A stretch of 64,000 nucleotides of DNA from Pseudactinotalea suaedae (lineage in GTDB: Bacteria > Actinomycetota > Actinomycetes > Actinomycetales > Beutenbergiaceae). The stretch's first letter is position 1, and each line of letters starts with the position of its first letter. The notes beneath the pieces are model-generated. The model ran no database searches and was not told where the DNA came from. It worked only from the letters and a program-made list of their open reading frames with translations. The stretch spans positions 186,001 to 250,000 of the forward strand of contig NZ_WNXY01000002.1 of assembly GCF_009733815.1 (NCBI RefSeq), written 5' to 3'. Below are positions 8,623-17,525 of this stretch, one piece after another. The position numbers were made by a program, and so were the translations under genes.

Positions 8623-9392
8623 AGCACCAGTGCGGCGGCCTCGGAGCGCACCGCCGCCGCTACCTCGGGCAACGAGTCCTCGTCGAAACGCACGGTCGGT
8701 GCCGACAGGCTGATCGCGGCCACCGTCCGGCCGTCGCGGTCACGAACCGGCGCCGCGACGCAGCGCACTCCGAGCTCGCTCTCCTCGTCGTCGATCGCCC
8801 AGCCGCGCTCGCTCACCTCGGCGAGCTCGCGCATCAGCGGCGCGAGCGTCACGATCGTCCGCGGCGTCAGCCGGGGCAGCTCGGCGTTGCCGAGCAACCG
8901 TCGCACCTCGCTGCTCGGGCGTGCGGCCAGGAAGATCTTGCCGAGTGCCGTCGCATGCATCGGGTCCCGGGAACCGACCTGGGAACCGGTGCGCAGCCCG
9001 CGCACGCTCTCGAGGATGTCCAGGTAGAGGACCTCGTCACGGCTCGGGATCCCGAGGTTGACCGTCTCCCCGTACTCCTCCCAGAGCCGGACGAGGGCGG
9101 GGCGGGTGCGCTCGATGAGGTTCGCCGACCGCGGGGCCGGCTCGCTGAGTCCGGCCAGGCTCGGTCCGACCATCCAGCTCTGGTCCTGTCGGACGGCCCA
9201 TCCCCGGCGCTCGAGAGCAGTGAGCGTGCGGTACAGGGAGGGTCTGCTGATATCGGTGTCACGGCTGAGCTCGCTGACGGTCTGCCCGTTGGGCTGGGCC
9301 GCCGCCAAGGTCTCGAGGACGTCGATCACGCGATCGACGGACGATTGCGCAGGTTTGCCAGCAGTGTCTTGATCCGGCTCCGAGAGTGCCAT
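8619..9392 (-). CDS. IclR-family transcriptional regulator
   Basis: 257 residues. The N-terminal winged helix (SVDRVIDVLETLA, TVSELSRDTDISRPSLYRTLTALERRG) is followed by the IclR effector domain (GSRDPMHATALGKIFLA, ERGWAIDDEESELGVRCVAAPVRDRDGRTVAAISLS). ATG at 9392 has GGAGG 8 bases upstream; an earlier start would run into the operator region. It is co-transcribed with the D-aminoacylase gene and faces the long catabolic operon. It probably controls both directions through the palindromes at 9433-9447 and 9538-9552. The effector is unknown but is likely a product of the pathway. Confidence 0.93.
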   Translation of the reverse strand: MALSEPDQDTAGKPAQSSVDRVIDVLETLAAAQPNGQTVSELSRDTDISRPSLYRTLTALERRGWAVRQDQSWMVGPSLAGLSEPAPRSANLIERTRPALVRLWEEYGETVNLGIPSRDEVLYLDILESVRGLRTGSQVGSRDPMHATALGKIFLAARPSSEVRRLLGNAELPRLTPRTIVTLAPLMRELAEVSERGWAIDDEESELGVRCVAAPVRDRDGRTVAAISLSAPTVRFDEDSLPEVAAAVRSEAAALVL

Positions 9393-9412
9393 CACGATCA
9401 CCTCCAGAGGCG

Positions 9413-9458
9413 AACGTACACAATGCGCGCTCGTCCGACTAGCGGACAGTTGTACGTT
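9413..9458. promoter_or_regulatory. Nested inverted repeats with candidate IclR operator 1
   Basis: AACGTACA (9413-9420) and TGTACGTT (9451-9458) form a perfect 8-bp inverted repeat. Between them lies GTCCGACTAGCGGAC (9433-9447), a 15-bp palindrome that matches the perfect copy at 9538-9552 in 13 of 15 positions. The block sits 20-66 bases upstream of the iclR start, where autorepression would act. Assignment to this IclR protein is inferred from position. Confidence 0.55.
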
Positions 9459-9486
9459 TCGGCCCGGTAAACATCCTGCGAGTGTC

Positions 9487-9515
9487 TTGACGACCGCGCA
9501 ACGCTCTGCTGTGAT
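9487..9515 (+). promoter_or_regulatory. Candidate promoter of the catabolic operon
   Basis: TTGACG (9487-9492) and TGTGAT (9510-9515) are separated by 17 bases, a normal sigma-70-like geometry. Transcription would start near 9522, just ahead of the palindrome at 9538 and about 50 bases before the GH20-like start. Confidence 0.4.
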
Positions 9516-9537
9516 GTGACCGTTCAGTGACACAGCC

Positions 9538-9552
9538 GTCCGCTCAGCGGAC
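9538..9552. promoter_or_regulatory. Candidate IclR operator 2 (perfect palindrome)
   Basis: GTCCGCTCAGCGGAC has two perfect 7-bp arms around one central base, the size and form of known IclR-family operators. It lies between the candidate promoter and the first gene of the operon, where a bound repressor would block transcription. Its presence also argues that the first gene starts at 9575 and not at an ATG-like start further upstream. Confidence 0.6.
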
Positions 9553-9574
9553 ACTTGACGGCGAGGAGAGCCGC

Positions 9575-11593
9575 GTGCACCACCTCATCCCGCGGCCACG
9601 CTCGGTCGAGTGGCTGACCGATGAGACTCACCAGGTCGACGGCTGGCGCCTCGTGGGCACGCCGCCTGCCCTGTCCACCTACGCCGACGCCGCCGCTGCG
9701 GTCCTCGCAGGATCGGCGGACGAGCCGGAGCGCAGGCCTGTCGTCGTCGCGCACGACGACTCGCTGCCCAGCGAGGGCTACCGGCTGCACGTGCGCCCGG
9801 AGGGCGTCGATCTCGCCGCCGCGGACGCGCGGGGACTCCTGCACGGCGCGCGGACTCTCGCCGATCTCCTCGACGCCTCGGGCGGCAGCGTTCCCGCCGT
9901 CGCGATCGAGGACCACCCCGAGATCGCATGGCGCGGCATCCTGGTCGAGTCCTACTGGGGCTCGGACATGATGACTCTCGAGGACTGGCAGACCCTGATC
10001 GACCGACTCGCCGGGCTCAAGCTCAACGTGCTCGCCATCTCGCTCTACGGGTGCTGGGACCTGCGGCACGATCGCGACCGCGGGGAGTTCCAGTTCGTCC
10101 CGCTCTCCGACTTCCCGGAGCTGCAGACCCCCCACCGCTACCGCACGTGGGACCCGAGCTCGCGCACGGAGATCCAGCTGGACTACCTCCCCCGGATGTT
10201 CTCGGAGGACCTTTTCGCGAGCGTCGCGGCCTACGCGACCTCACGCGGCATGCGAGTCGTCCCGCTGTTCGGCGGGCCCGGCCACTCCTCCTACCTGCCG
10301 CGCGCCGTCCCAGGCCTGTCCGCCGTCACCGAGGAGGGCAGCCCCACGGGGTTCGGGTACTGCGTCACGGATCCCGGTCGCACCGAGGTGCTGCTGTCGG
10401 TGTTCCGCAACCTCGTCGAGCAGCACCTGCTCCCGCAGGGCATCACGACCCTGGCGATCCCCGGTGACGAGTTCTACCCGATCATCAACGTCGATCCCGA
10501 CGACCCGATGCGCGAGTACTCGCCCTACTGCCGATGCTGCGGCTGCCGCGATCTGACGCCGGGCGAGCTGCTCATCCGTTATCTCACGCTTGTCGGCGAT
10601 TTCCTCGCCGGCTACGGGATTCGGATGCTCAACTGGCAGGACAGTCTCGTCCGCGAGGACGCCGTGCCCGCCTACGCCGACGCGCTCCGTGACTCGGATG
10701 CCCTTCGGCCGATCGTCTCCTGGTGGCGGTACAACGAGCCGATCCCGGTCATCGAGCCCCACGACGCGTGGGACACGTGGGTGACGCCCTCGCCGGGTGT
10801 CATCGGGTCACTGTTCGCGCAGAACTTCGCGCTCAACATCGAGCAGATGCTGAGATCCGGCCTGCGAGCAGGGGTCGACGGCGTCCTCGCGTACAGCATG
10901 CCGGACCCCGCCATGCACCGGAACTTTGCCTATCTCGCCGACGCCGCCTGGCGTCACACGGGCTCAGGCGGCGCGGTCGACTTCGACGCCCGGTGGGCGG
11001 CCAGGGTGTGCCCGGAGGCGCCGGAGGCCGTCGGTCTGGCCTACCGGGTCGGCGACAGCGTCATCGCCAGCTATCCGCTGATGAACTACCTGGCCAACCA
11101 CCTGCTGCCGTACTTCTCGACCGCTCCGTACGGTGCCACGACGTTCCCGGACGACCTGGTGCGGCCGCTGTCCGTCGCCACACCGGCGTTCACCTCCGTG
11201 CTGCGTCAGATCCGCGACACCATGCGGGAGTCGATGGCGCTGATGCCGCCGATCCGGCCGATCGCGGGGTGGCCCGATCCTCGAGAGACGTGGCTGGCGG
11301 AGGGCGAGCGGCTGGCAGCACATGCCGATCTGTTTCTTCGTCTGATCGAGCTGAGCCGCCGGCTGCACGACGAGAGCCTGGCCGACCTCGAGGAGGAGAT
11401 CGTCGCGCTCGAGGCAGCCGGCGAGGCACTGCTCGAGCACGTGGCGGCCACCAAGGTGAGCTACCAGCGAGCGAGCGTGCTGCGCGAGCACCTCGGACTG
11501 GTCGGAGAGCTCCGCCCGGCCCTGGCCCGCCTCGCAGCCGAGCCGGCGAAGCTCGCCGTGAAGACGGGGAGCTGGCACGCATGGCTGTTCTGA
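9575..11593 (+). CDS. GH20-like beta-N-acetylhexosaminidase family protein
   Basis: 672 residues from GTG 9575, which has GAGGAGAG 4 bases upstream. The N-terminal part (SEGYRLHV, GVDLAAADARGLLHGARTLADLL) is the GH20b domain found before GH20 catalytic barrels. It is followed by HPEIAWRGILVE and a barrel with IPGDEF, where the neighbouring Asp298-Glu299 match the GH20 catalytic pair. There is no signal peptide, so it acts in the cytoplasm on imported material. An unusual cluster of four cysteines (residues 319-324, CRCCGC) directly follows the active-site strand. The SDR gene start overlaps its last 13 bases. Substrate unknown; a terminal N-acetylated hexosamine is the family expectation. Confidence 0.75.
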   Translation: MHHLIPRPRSVEWLTDETHQVDGWRLVGTPPALSTYADAAAAVLAGSADEPERRPVVVAHDDSLPSEGYRLHVRPEGVDLAAADARGLLHGARTLADLLDASGGSVPAVAIEDHPEIAWRGILVESYWGSDMMTLEDWQTLIDRLAGLKLNVLAISLYGCWDLRHDRDRGEFQFVPLSDFPELQTPHRYRTWDPSSRTEIQLDYLPRMFSEDLFASVAAYATSRGMRVVPLFGGPGHSSYLPRAVPGLSAVTEEGSPTGFGYCVTDPGRTEVLLSVFRNLVEQHLLPQGITTLAIPGDEFYPIINVDPDDPMREYSPYCRCCGCRDLTPGELLIRYLTLVGDFLAGYGIRMLNWQDSLVREDAVPAYADALRDSDALRPIVSWWRYNEPIPVIEPHDAWDTWVTPSPGVIGSLFAQNFALNIEQMLRSGLRAGVDGVLAYSMPDPAMHRNFAYLADAAWRHTGSGGAVDFDARWAARVCPEAPEAVGLAYRVGDSVIASYPLMNYLANHLLPYFSTAPYGATTFPDDLVRPLSVATPAFTSVLRQIRDTMRESMALMPPIRPIAGWPDPRETWLAEGERLAAHADLFLRLIELSRRLHDESLADLEEEIVALEAAGEALLEHVAATKVSYQRASVLREHLGLVGELRPALARLAAEPAKLAVKTGSWHAWLF

Positions 11594-12351
11594 TCGAACC
11601 TCGTCCTGCCGCGCTGGTGACCGGGGCGCGGCGCGACATCGGCGCCGAGATCGCCATCGGTCTGGCAGCCGACGGCTACGACGTCGCCCTGCACCACCTC
11701 GACGACGTGGAGCAGATCGAGTCGGTCGCTGCTCGGTGTCGTGCCCTCGGCGCGCGGACGGTCGTCGTCCGCGCGGACCTCGGTGAACCCGAGCGCGCTC
11801 CCGAGGTCGTGGCGGAGACGCTCACGGCCTTCGGCCGCCTCGACGTCCTCGTCAACAACGCCGTCCGTCCCTCCAACACCACCTGGGACGAGCTGACTCT
11901 GTCCGAGTGGCACGAGACCCTCACCGTGGGCCTCACATCGCCCTTCTTCCTCTCGCAGGCAGCTGCCGTCTCGATGACGGAACGAGGCAGCGGCCGGATC
12001 GTCAATATCAGTTCCGTGACAGTCCGGCTCGGTGGCCCTTCCGGAGCGGCGTACATCGCAGCCAAAGCCGGCCTCGTCGGGATGACCCGGTCGCTGGCAC
12101 GCCAGCTCGGCGCCTCCGGCATCACCGTGAACGCGGTGTCCCCAGGTGCGATCAGGACCACCAACGAGCTCGAGCTCTACGGCCCGGACGCACAGCGCGA
12201 GCTCGACTCCGACCTGCTGGCCCGACAGGCGCTGCAGCGCCGCCTCGAGCCGGCCGACATCGCCGGAGCGGTCCGCTACCTGTGCTCGCGGGAGGCCGAG
12301 GCCGTCACGGGACAGGTTCTCGAGGTCAACGGCGGCTGGGTGTACCGCTGA
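11581..12351 (+). CDS. Short-chain dehydrogenase/reductase
   Basis: 256 residues of a classical SDR. The nucleotide-binding loop is VTGARRDIG (a variant of TGxxxGxG), then the NNA motif (VNNAV), the catalytic Ser in NISSV, YIAAK with Tyr and Lys, and the C-terminal VTGQVLEVNGG. It oxidises or reduces a hydroxyl/keto group with NAD(P). ATG 11581 is preceded by GGGGAG. It is translationally coupled to the GH20-like gene, so it probably works on the released sugar or its derivative. Substrate not readable from the sequence. Confidence 0.9.
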   Translation: MAVLIEPRPAALVTGARRDIGAEIAIGLAADGYDVALHHLDDVEQIESVAARCRALGARTVVVRADLGEPERAPEVVAETLTAFGRLDVLVNNAVRPSNTTWDELTLSEWHETLTVGLTSPFFLSQAAAVSMTERGSGRIVNISSVTVRLGGPSGAAYIAAKAGLVGMTRSLARQLGASGITVNAVSPGAIRTTNELELYGPDAQRELDSDLLARQALQRRLEPADIAGAVRYLCSREAEAVTGQVLEVNGGWVYR

Positions 12352-12456
12352 CCCGCCTTGTCACCCCCCTGCACTTCCTCTCGCAGTCCCTCCACCGCTT
12401 CACCCCTCCCCTCCCCCCACCGGCCCTCGGGCCGCCTCCGCACAAGGAGAACGCGC

Positions 12457-14013
12457 ATGAGTCCTATGCACCGTCGCCAGTTCCTCACCTTCGCCGCCGG
12501 AACCACCGGCGCCGTCGCCCTCGCCGGCGTCCTTTCCGCCTGCGGCGGCGGGTCCGCAGGTCAGGACAGCACGTCCGGCTCGACCGACGACGCCGGCACC
12601 ACCGCCCTGATCAGCATCGGCAACTCCGAGGGCGACCCCGCCAACCTCGACACCGGCATGCAGAACACCTTCGCCAACCTCTCCACGGTCGGTTCCGCGT
12701 GCCACGCCTACCTCTTGTATCTCGGTGCTGACGGCTCGCTCGAGGGCGACCTCGCCACCGGTTTCGAGTCGGAGTCGGACACGCGGATCCGCTTCGACCT
12801 CCGCGAGGGCGTCACCTTCCACAACGGCCGCGCCATGACCGCGCAGGACGTCGTCGACTCCTTCGAGCGGCTGATGAACCCCGACGGCGGATCACCGTAC
12901 GCCGCCCTGCTGTCGCCGATCGAGACGATCGAGGTCGTGGACGACCTGACCGTCGCGTTCACGCTGAACCGGCCGTACGCACCCCTCACGGCGTTGTGCA
13001 GCCAGATCCCGATCATCCCGATCGAGACCGCCGACCAGCAGGCCACGGCGCCCGTGGGTGCGGGACCGTTCCAGTTCTCCGCCTGGGAGACCGACAACTA
13101 CATGGCGTTCACCAGGTTCGAGGACTACTACAACCAGGACTACCCGAAGGTGGAGGAGATCCGATTCCTCCCCCGCGCCGACGCCACCGCGCTGCGGTCA
13201 GGGTTCCAGGCCGCCGAGACCAACGCGATCGCCGGTTTCGCCTGGCCGGAGATGGAGGCACTCGGAGCGCTGCCGGGCGCCACGGTCGGCACCTCCTACA
13301 TCAACGGCTTCAACTTCATCTCCTTCAACTGCCGGGTCGCCCCGTTCGACGACGTCCGGGTGCGCAAGGCGTTCTCGCTCGCTCTCGACCGGGAGCTGAT
13401 GGCCCAGGCCGAGAACGGTCCTGACGCCAGCCCGGCACACGTCCTCATCGCGGCCACGAGCCCGTACTTCCCCGCCGACCTGCAGGCGCCGTTCGACCCC
13501 ACGGAGGCCCGGGCGCTGCTCGCCGAGGCGGGCATCCCGGAAGGCTTCGAGGTCGAGGCCCTGATCCCGGACCTGCCGTTGCTGCGGCCGCTGGAGCCGG
13601 TGTGGCAGTCGCTCATGGCCGACGTCGGCATCACGCTCACCACCCGGTTGCTGCCGCCTGCCGACTACGTGGCGCGGGTGTTCACGAACTTCGACTTCAG
13701 TCTCGGGATCGCCGGTGACTCCTCCGCACCCGACCCTGCGCTGTTCCTCGACCGGTATCTGATGACCGAGGGCGCGAACAACCACATGGGGTACAGCAAC
13801 ACCGAGCTGGACGCACTGCTCAGCGAGGCGTCAGCGACGTTCGACGAAGCGGCCCGCGCGGACCTCTACCGGCAGGCGATGGAGATCGTGGTCGAGGAGG
13901 CACCGATCATGCCGTTCATCCAGATCCCTGTGAACACCGCGGCCTACGAGGACGCGGCAGGCTTCACGGTCCGCCCGAACTACCTGTTCGAGGTCCGGGA
14001 CGCGGGTCGCTGA
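12457..14013 (+). CDS. ABC transporter substrate-binding lipoprotein (peptide/opine type)
   Basis: 518 residues of the SBP family 5 (DppA/OppA). The signal peptide carries both a twin-arginine motif (RRQFLTF) and a lipobox (LSAC), so it is exported folded and lipid-anchored. Family features include VTFHNGRAMTAQDVVDSFERL, APVGAGPFQF and DVRVRKAFSLALDRELM. AAGGAGAA sits 6 bases before ATG 12457. A 105-base gap after the SDR gene holds only pyrimidine-rich sequence and no clear promoter. It supplies ligand to the permeases and ATPase encoded immediately downstream. The ligand is presumably a short peptide or acyl-amino-acid compound. Confidence 0.92.
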   Translation: MSPMHRRQFLTFAAGTTGAVALAGVLSACGGGSAGQDSTSGSTDDAGTTALISIGNSEGDPANLDTGMQNTFANLSTVGSACHAYLLYLGADGSLEGDLATGFESESDTRIRFDLREGVTFHNGRAMTAQDVVDSFERLMNPDGGSPYAALLSPIETIEVVDDLTVAFTLNRPYAPLTALCSQIPIIPIETADQQATAPVGAGPFQFSAWETDNYMAFTRFEDYYNQDYPKVEEIRFLPRADATALRSGFQAAETNAIAGFAWPEMEALGALPGATVGTSYINGFNFISFNCRVAPFDDVRVRKAFSLALDRELMAQAENGPDASPAHVLIAATSPYFPADLQAPFDPTEARALLAEAGIPEGFEVEALIPDLPLLRPLEPVWQSLMADVGITLTTRLLPPADYVARVFTNFDFSLGIAGDSSAPDPALFLDRYLMTEGANNHMGYSNTELDALLSEASATFDEAARADLYRQAMEIVVEEAPIMPFIQIPVNTAAYEDAAGFTVRPNYLFEVRDAGR

Positions 14014-14020
14014 CGCCATC

Positions 14021-14980
14021 ATGACGATCGCAGTCCTACGCCGCCTCGGCATCGGGGCGCTCACCCTGTGGGTGGTGAGCATCCTGGTGTTCCTCATCAT
14101 CCATCACCTGCCCGGCGACCCGATCTCGGTCCTGCTGCGCCAGTACGCGACCCCCGAGACCCGTGCGGCCCTCGAGGCCTACTGGGGTCTGGACCAGCCG
14201 CTGCTGGACCAGTACGTGGCCTGGATGGGCAGGTTGCTGCAGGGCGACTTCGGCACCTCGATCACCTCGAACCTGCAGGTGAGCGACATCCTGGCCGAAC
14301 GTCTGCCGCGCACGATGGTGCTGATGCTCGGAGGGCTGCTGATCGCGCTGCTCATCGCGGTCCCCGGCGGGATGCTCGCTGCATCCCGCCGGGGCTCGTT
14401 GGCCGACCACGGGCTGACGACCGGTTCACTCGTGCTGCAGGCGCAGCCCGAGTTCTGGATCGGCTCGCTGCTGGTGCTCGTCTTCGGGGTGCGGCTGGCC
14501 TGGTTCCCGACCTCGGGCTACGTCGACTTCGCCGACGACCCGCTCGACTGGTTGGCCCACTCGGTGATGCCGATGGTGACGATCGCGGTCGTCTCGGCCG
14601 GTCTGCTGCTGCGCACCGTCCGCGCCAGCATGGTGACCGAGCTCCAGCAGGACCACGTCATGCTGGCGCGATCCAACGGTGTGGCGGGCTGGCGCATCAT
14701 CGGGCTGCACGCCGGTCGCAACGCCCTCGCACCGACGATCACGGTCGTGGGTCTGCAGGTCGGCATCCTCATGAGTGGTGCGGTCATCACCGAACGCGTC
14801 TTCGGCTACCCCGGGATGGGTCTGACGCTCGTGAACTCGCTGATCGCGCGGGACTACCCCGTGGTGCAGACCGGCATCCTCGTCTTCGCCGGACTCTTCA
14901 TCCTCACGAACACCGTGGTCGACATCGTCTCGATGTGGATCGACCCGCGCGCACGCGCGAAGCTTCAGGGAGGGCGCTGA
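14021..14980 (+). CDS. ABC transporter permease, DppB type
   Basis: 319 residues with six hydrophobic segments. The N-terminal MTIAVLRRLGIGALTLWVV, the periplasmic LPGDPISVLLRQYATPE and the cytoplasmic EAA-type loop (ARSNGVAGWRIIGLHAGRNAL) are standard for the B permease of dipeptide/oligopeptide importers. It follows the binding-protein gene by 7 bases and precedes the C permease by 5. It forms the membrane channel together with the DppC-like partner. Confidence 0.93.
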   Translation: MTIAVLRRLGIGALTLWVVSILVFLIIHHLPGDPISVLLRQYATPETRAALEAYWGLDQPLLDQYVAWMGRLLQGDFGTSITSNLQVSDILAERLPRTMVLMLGGLLIALLIAVPGGMLAASRRGSLADHGLTTGSLVLQAQPEFWIGSLLVLVFGVRLAWFPTSGYVDFADDPLDWLAHSVMPMVTIAVVSAGLLLRTVRASMVTELQQDHVMLARSNGVAGWRIIGLHAGRNALAPTITVVGLQVGILMSGAVITERVFGYPGMGLTLVNSLIARDYPVVQTGILVFAGLFILTNTVVDIVSMWIDPRARAKLQGGR

Positions 14981-14985
14981 GCACC

Positions 14986-15876
14986 ATGACGCCGACCGAC
15001 ATCGCCCCCCTCGTCCCGGCTGGGGCCTCGCCCACGGGCAGCCCCCAGCGGCTCTGGCGCCAGCTGCACCGCAACCCCAAGACGCTCGTCGGCATGATCA
15101 TCCTCGTCCCGATCGTGCTCGTGGCGATCTTCGCGCCGTGGCTGACGCCGTATCCCTACGACGCGATCTACGTCGGGGACGTGCTCGGCGCCCCGACGAG
15201 CGAGCACTGGCTCGGCACCGACCTCAACGGCCGCGATCTCCTCAGCCGGCTGATCATCGGCACGCGCGTCGTCGTCGGAGTCCCGCTGGCCGTCGGCCTG
15301 CTCACCCTCGTGATCGGGGTACCCATCGGCCTCCTGGCGGGCTATCTCCGCGGCGTCGTCGACGGCGTCCTGATGAGAGTCGTCGACGTCTTCCTGAGCT
15401 TTCCCTGGCTGCTGGTCGCGCTCGGGCTGGCCGCCGTGCTCGGTGCAGGCCTCAGCACCGTGATCGTCACACTGGTGGTCGTCTACTGGCCGCAGGTCGC
15501 CCGCGTCACCCGCAACTCGGTGATGGCGGTGTCCGAGTCGGAGTACGTCACGGCGGCCGCCGCGATCGGTGAGCCCCGCTCGTCGATCGTGCTCCGCTAC
15601 GTGCTCCGCAACGCCTACTTCCCGATCCTGGTGCTGCTGAGCAGCATGCTGGCCTTCTCGATCCTCAACGAGGCCGGGATCAGCTTCCTGGGGTTCGGCA
15701 TCCAGTCCCCGCAGACGAGCTGGGGTCTGGAGCTCGCGGCAGGGAGCACCTACCTCACCGCGGCGCCGCACCTCGTGATCTTCCCCGGGCTGGCGATCGT
15801 GCTGGTCGTGCTGGGCATGAACATGTTCGCCGACGGGCTCGGCGACCTGCTGAACCGACAGGGACGAGAGCGATGA
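14986..15876 (+). CDS. ABC transporter permease, DppC type
   Basis: 296 residues. A cytoplasmic N-terminal stretch ends in LHRNPKTLVGMIIL, followed by the DppC hallmark HWLGTDLNGRDLLSRLIIGTR and the EAA loop (AAAIGEPRSSIVLRYVLRNA). About six membrane segments. GGGAGGG precedes ATG 14986. Its stop overlaps the ATPase start (ATGA). Partner of the DppB-type permease. Confidence 0.93.
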   Translation: MTPTDIAPLVPAGASPTGSPQRLWRQLHRNPKTLVGMIILVPIVLVAIFAPWLTPYPYDAIYVGDVLGAPTSEHWLGTDLNGRDLLSRLIIGTRVVVGVPLAVGLLTLVIGVPIGLLAGYLRGVVDGVLMRVVDVFLSFPWLLVALGLAAVLGAGLSTVIVTLVVVYWPQVARVTRNSVMAVSESEYVTAAAAIGEPRSSIVLRYVLRNAYFPILVLLSSMLAFSILNEAGISFLGFGIQSPQTSWGLELAAGSTYLTAAPHLVIFPGLAIVLVVLGMNMFADGLGDLLNRQGRER

Positions 15877-17525
15877 GCACCGACGAGCGACCCACGCTGG
15901 TGGTCGAGGACCTCTCGGTCGAGATCCTCGGGCACGGCCACCCGGTCACCCGCGTCTCCTTCGCGGTCGACCGCGGCGAGATGGTCGGCATCGTCGGTGA
16001 GTCCGGGTCCGGCAAGTCGATGACGCTGCGGTCGATGTCCGGCCTGCTCCCGTTCGGCGTCCGAGCGCGGGTCGACGGTTCCGTGACCGTCGCAGGCACC
16101 GAGGTGGTCGGCGGGAGCCGAGAGCGGCAGCGCCACCCGCGCGTCGGTGGCCGGGCCGCTTTCGGCTACGTCTTCCAGGAGCCGCTGGCTGCACTCAATC
16201 CGGGCTTCACCATCCGACGACACCTGCTCGAGGCGATGCGCCCGCACGGGCTGCTCGGCTCCCGCGGCGACCGGCACGAACGGCTGGTGGCGGCGCTCGA
16301 GGAGGTGCGACTGCCCGATCCGGAGCGCGTGCTCCGGTCCCATCCGCACGAGCTCTCCGGCGGTATGCGGCAGCGCGTGGTGATCGCGCTCGCGCTCCTC
16401 GGACGCCCGCACGTGCTGCTGGCCGACGAGCCGACCACCGCGCTCGACGTCACCGTGGCAGCGGAGGTGCTCGACCTCGTGCAAGCGCTCCAGAGGAGCC
16501 ATGCGCTGGCGACGGTCCTGGTCTCGCACGACCTGAGCCTGGTGGCCGAGCGCTGCGACCGTGTGATCGTGATGCGTGCGGGTGAGATCGTCGAGTCCGC
16601 GAGCGCCCAGGACATCATGCGTTCGCCCCAGCACCCCTACACGCAAGCGCTGCTCGCCGCCACCGTCGACCCGTTCGACCCGACGCTCAGCCGCACGCAG
16701 CCCGAGGGAGGAGCATCGCCCGTGCTGCTCAGCGCCGAGCATCTCTCGGTGAGCTACAGCAGGCGCCGCCGCGGAGCCCAGCCCGTCAAGGCTGTCGACG
16801 ACGTGGACGTGAGGGTCGCAGCCGGCGAGGTGCTCGGCGTCGTCGGTGAGTCCGGCTCCGGCAAGTCGAGCCTCGCGAAGGCCCTCGCCGGGATGCAGTC
16901 CACGTCCGCCGGCGCCGTCCGGCTCGGCGACCGCCTCGTCACGACGGCACACCGCGACCGTTCATGGCTCACCGGCGACGTCCAGATGGTCTTCCAGGAC
17001 CCGTACTCCTCGCTGAATCCCCGGATGGCAGTGGGGTCGGCGATCCAGCGAGCCCTGGCGATCCACCAGCCGATGCTCGACGGCCGTGCGCGCTCGTGTG
17101 CCGTGCACGACCTGCTCGATGACGTCGGGCTGCCGCGGACGTTCGTGAGCCGGTTCCCGCAGGAGCTCTCGGGCGGCCAGCGTCAGCGCGTCGTCGTCGC
17201 GAGAGCGTTGGCAGCCACGCCCCGCGTGCTTCTGGCCGACGAGCCCACCTCGGCGCTCGACGTGTCCGTGCAGGCACAGATCCTCGACCTGCTCCGGGAC
17301 CTCGTCGACGAGCGCGGACTCGGCATGCTGCTCATCACCCACGACTTCGCCGCGGTGCGAGCGATCGCCGACAGGGTGATCGTCATGCACGCGGGCCGCA
17401 TCGTCGAGGCCGCGGCCGTCGACGCGCTCATCACCTCACCCCAGCACCCCTACACGCGACGCCTGCTCGACTCGGTCCCCAGTGCGAGCCGAGCAGGACG
17501 ACCGCACGACCAGGAGGCATCGTGA
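15873..17525 (+). CDS. Fused dual ABC ATPase (DppD-DppF type)
   Basis: 550 residues carrying two complete nucleotide-binding domains in one chain. Each has a Walker A (GESGSGKS, first at residues 42-49), a signature (LSGGMRQRV, LSGGQRQRV) and a Walker B (LLADEPTTALD, LLADEPTSALD). The QHPYT motif closing each half is typical of oligopeptide ATPases. This single protein powers the importer that elsewhere uses separate DppD and DppF. ATG overlaps the DppC stop, and its own stop overlaps the M81 gene start. Confidence 0.95.
   Translation: MSTDERPTLVVEDLSVEILGHGHPVTRVSFAVDRGEMVGIVGESGSGKSMTLRSMSGLLPFGVRARVDGSVTVAGTEVVGGSRERQRHPRVGGRAAFGYVFQEPLAALNPGFTIRRHLLEAMRPHGLLGSRGDRHERLVAALEEVRLPDPERVLRSHPHELSGGMRQRVVIALALLGRPHVLLADEPTTALDVTVAAEVLDLVQALQRSHALATVLVSHDLSLVAERCDRVIVMRAGEIVESASAQDIMRSPQHPYTQALLAATVDPFDPTLSRTQPEGGASPVLLSAEHLSVSYSRRRRGAQPVKAVDDVDVRVAAGEVLGVVGESGSGKSSLAKALAGMQSTSAGAVRLGDRLVTTAHRDRSWLTGDVQMVFQDPYSSLNPRMAVGSAIQRALAIHQPMLDGRARSCAVHDLLDDVGLPRTFVSRFPQELSGGQRQRVVVARALAATPRVLLADEPTSALDVSVQAQILDLLRDLVDERGLGMLLITHDFAAVRAIADRVIVMHAGRIVEAAAVDALITSPQHPYTRRLLDSVPSASRAGRPHDQEAS

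Noticed and set aside
9527-9574. Earlier start for the GH20-like gene
   Set aside because: It would place a perfect palindromic operator inside the coding sequence and lacks a ribosome site; GTG 9575 has GAGGAGAG at the right distance.
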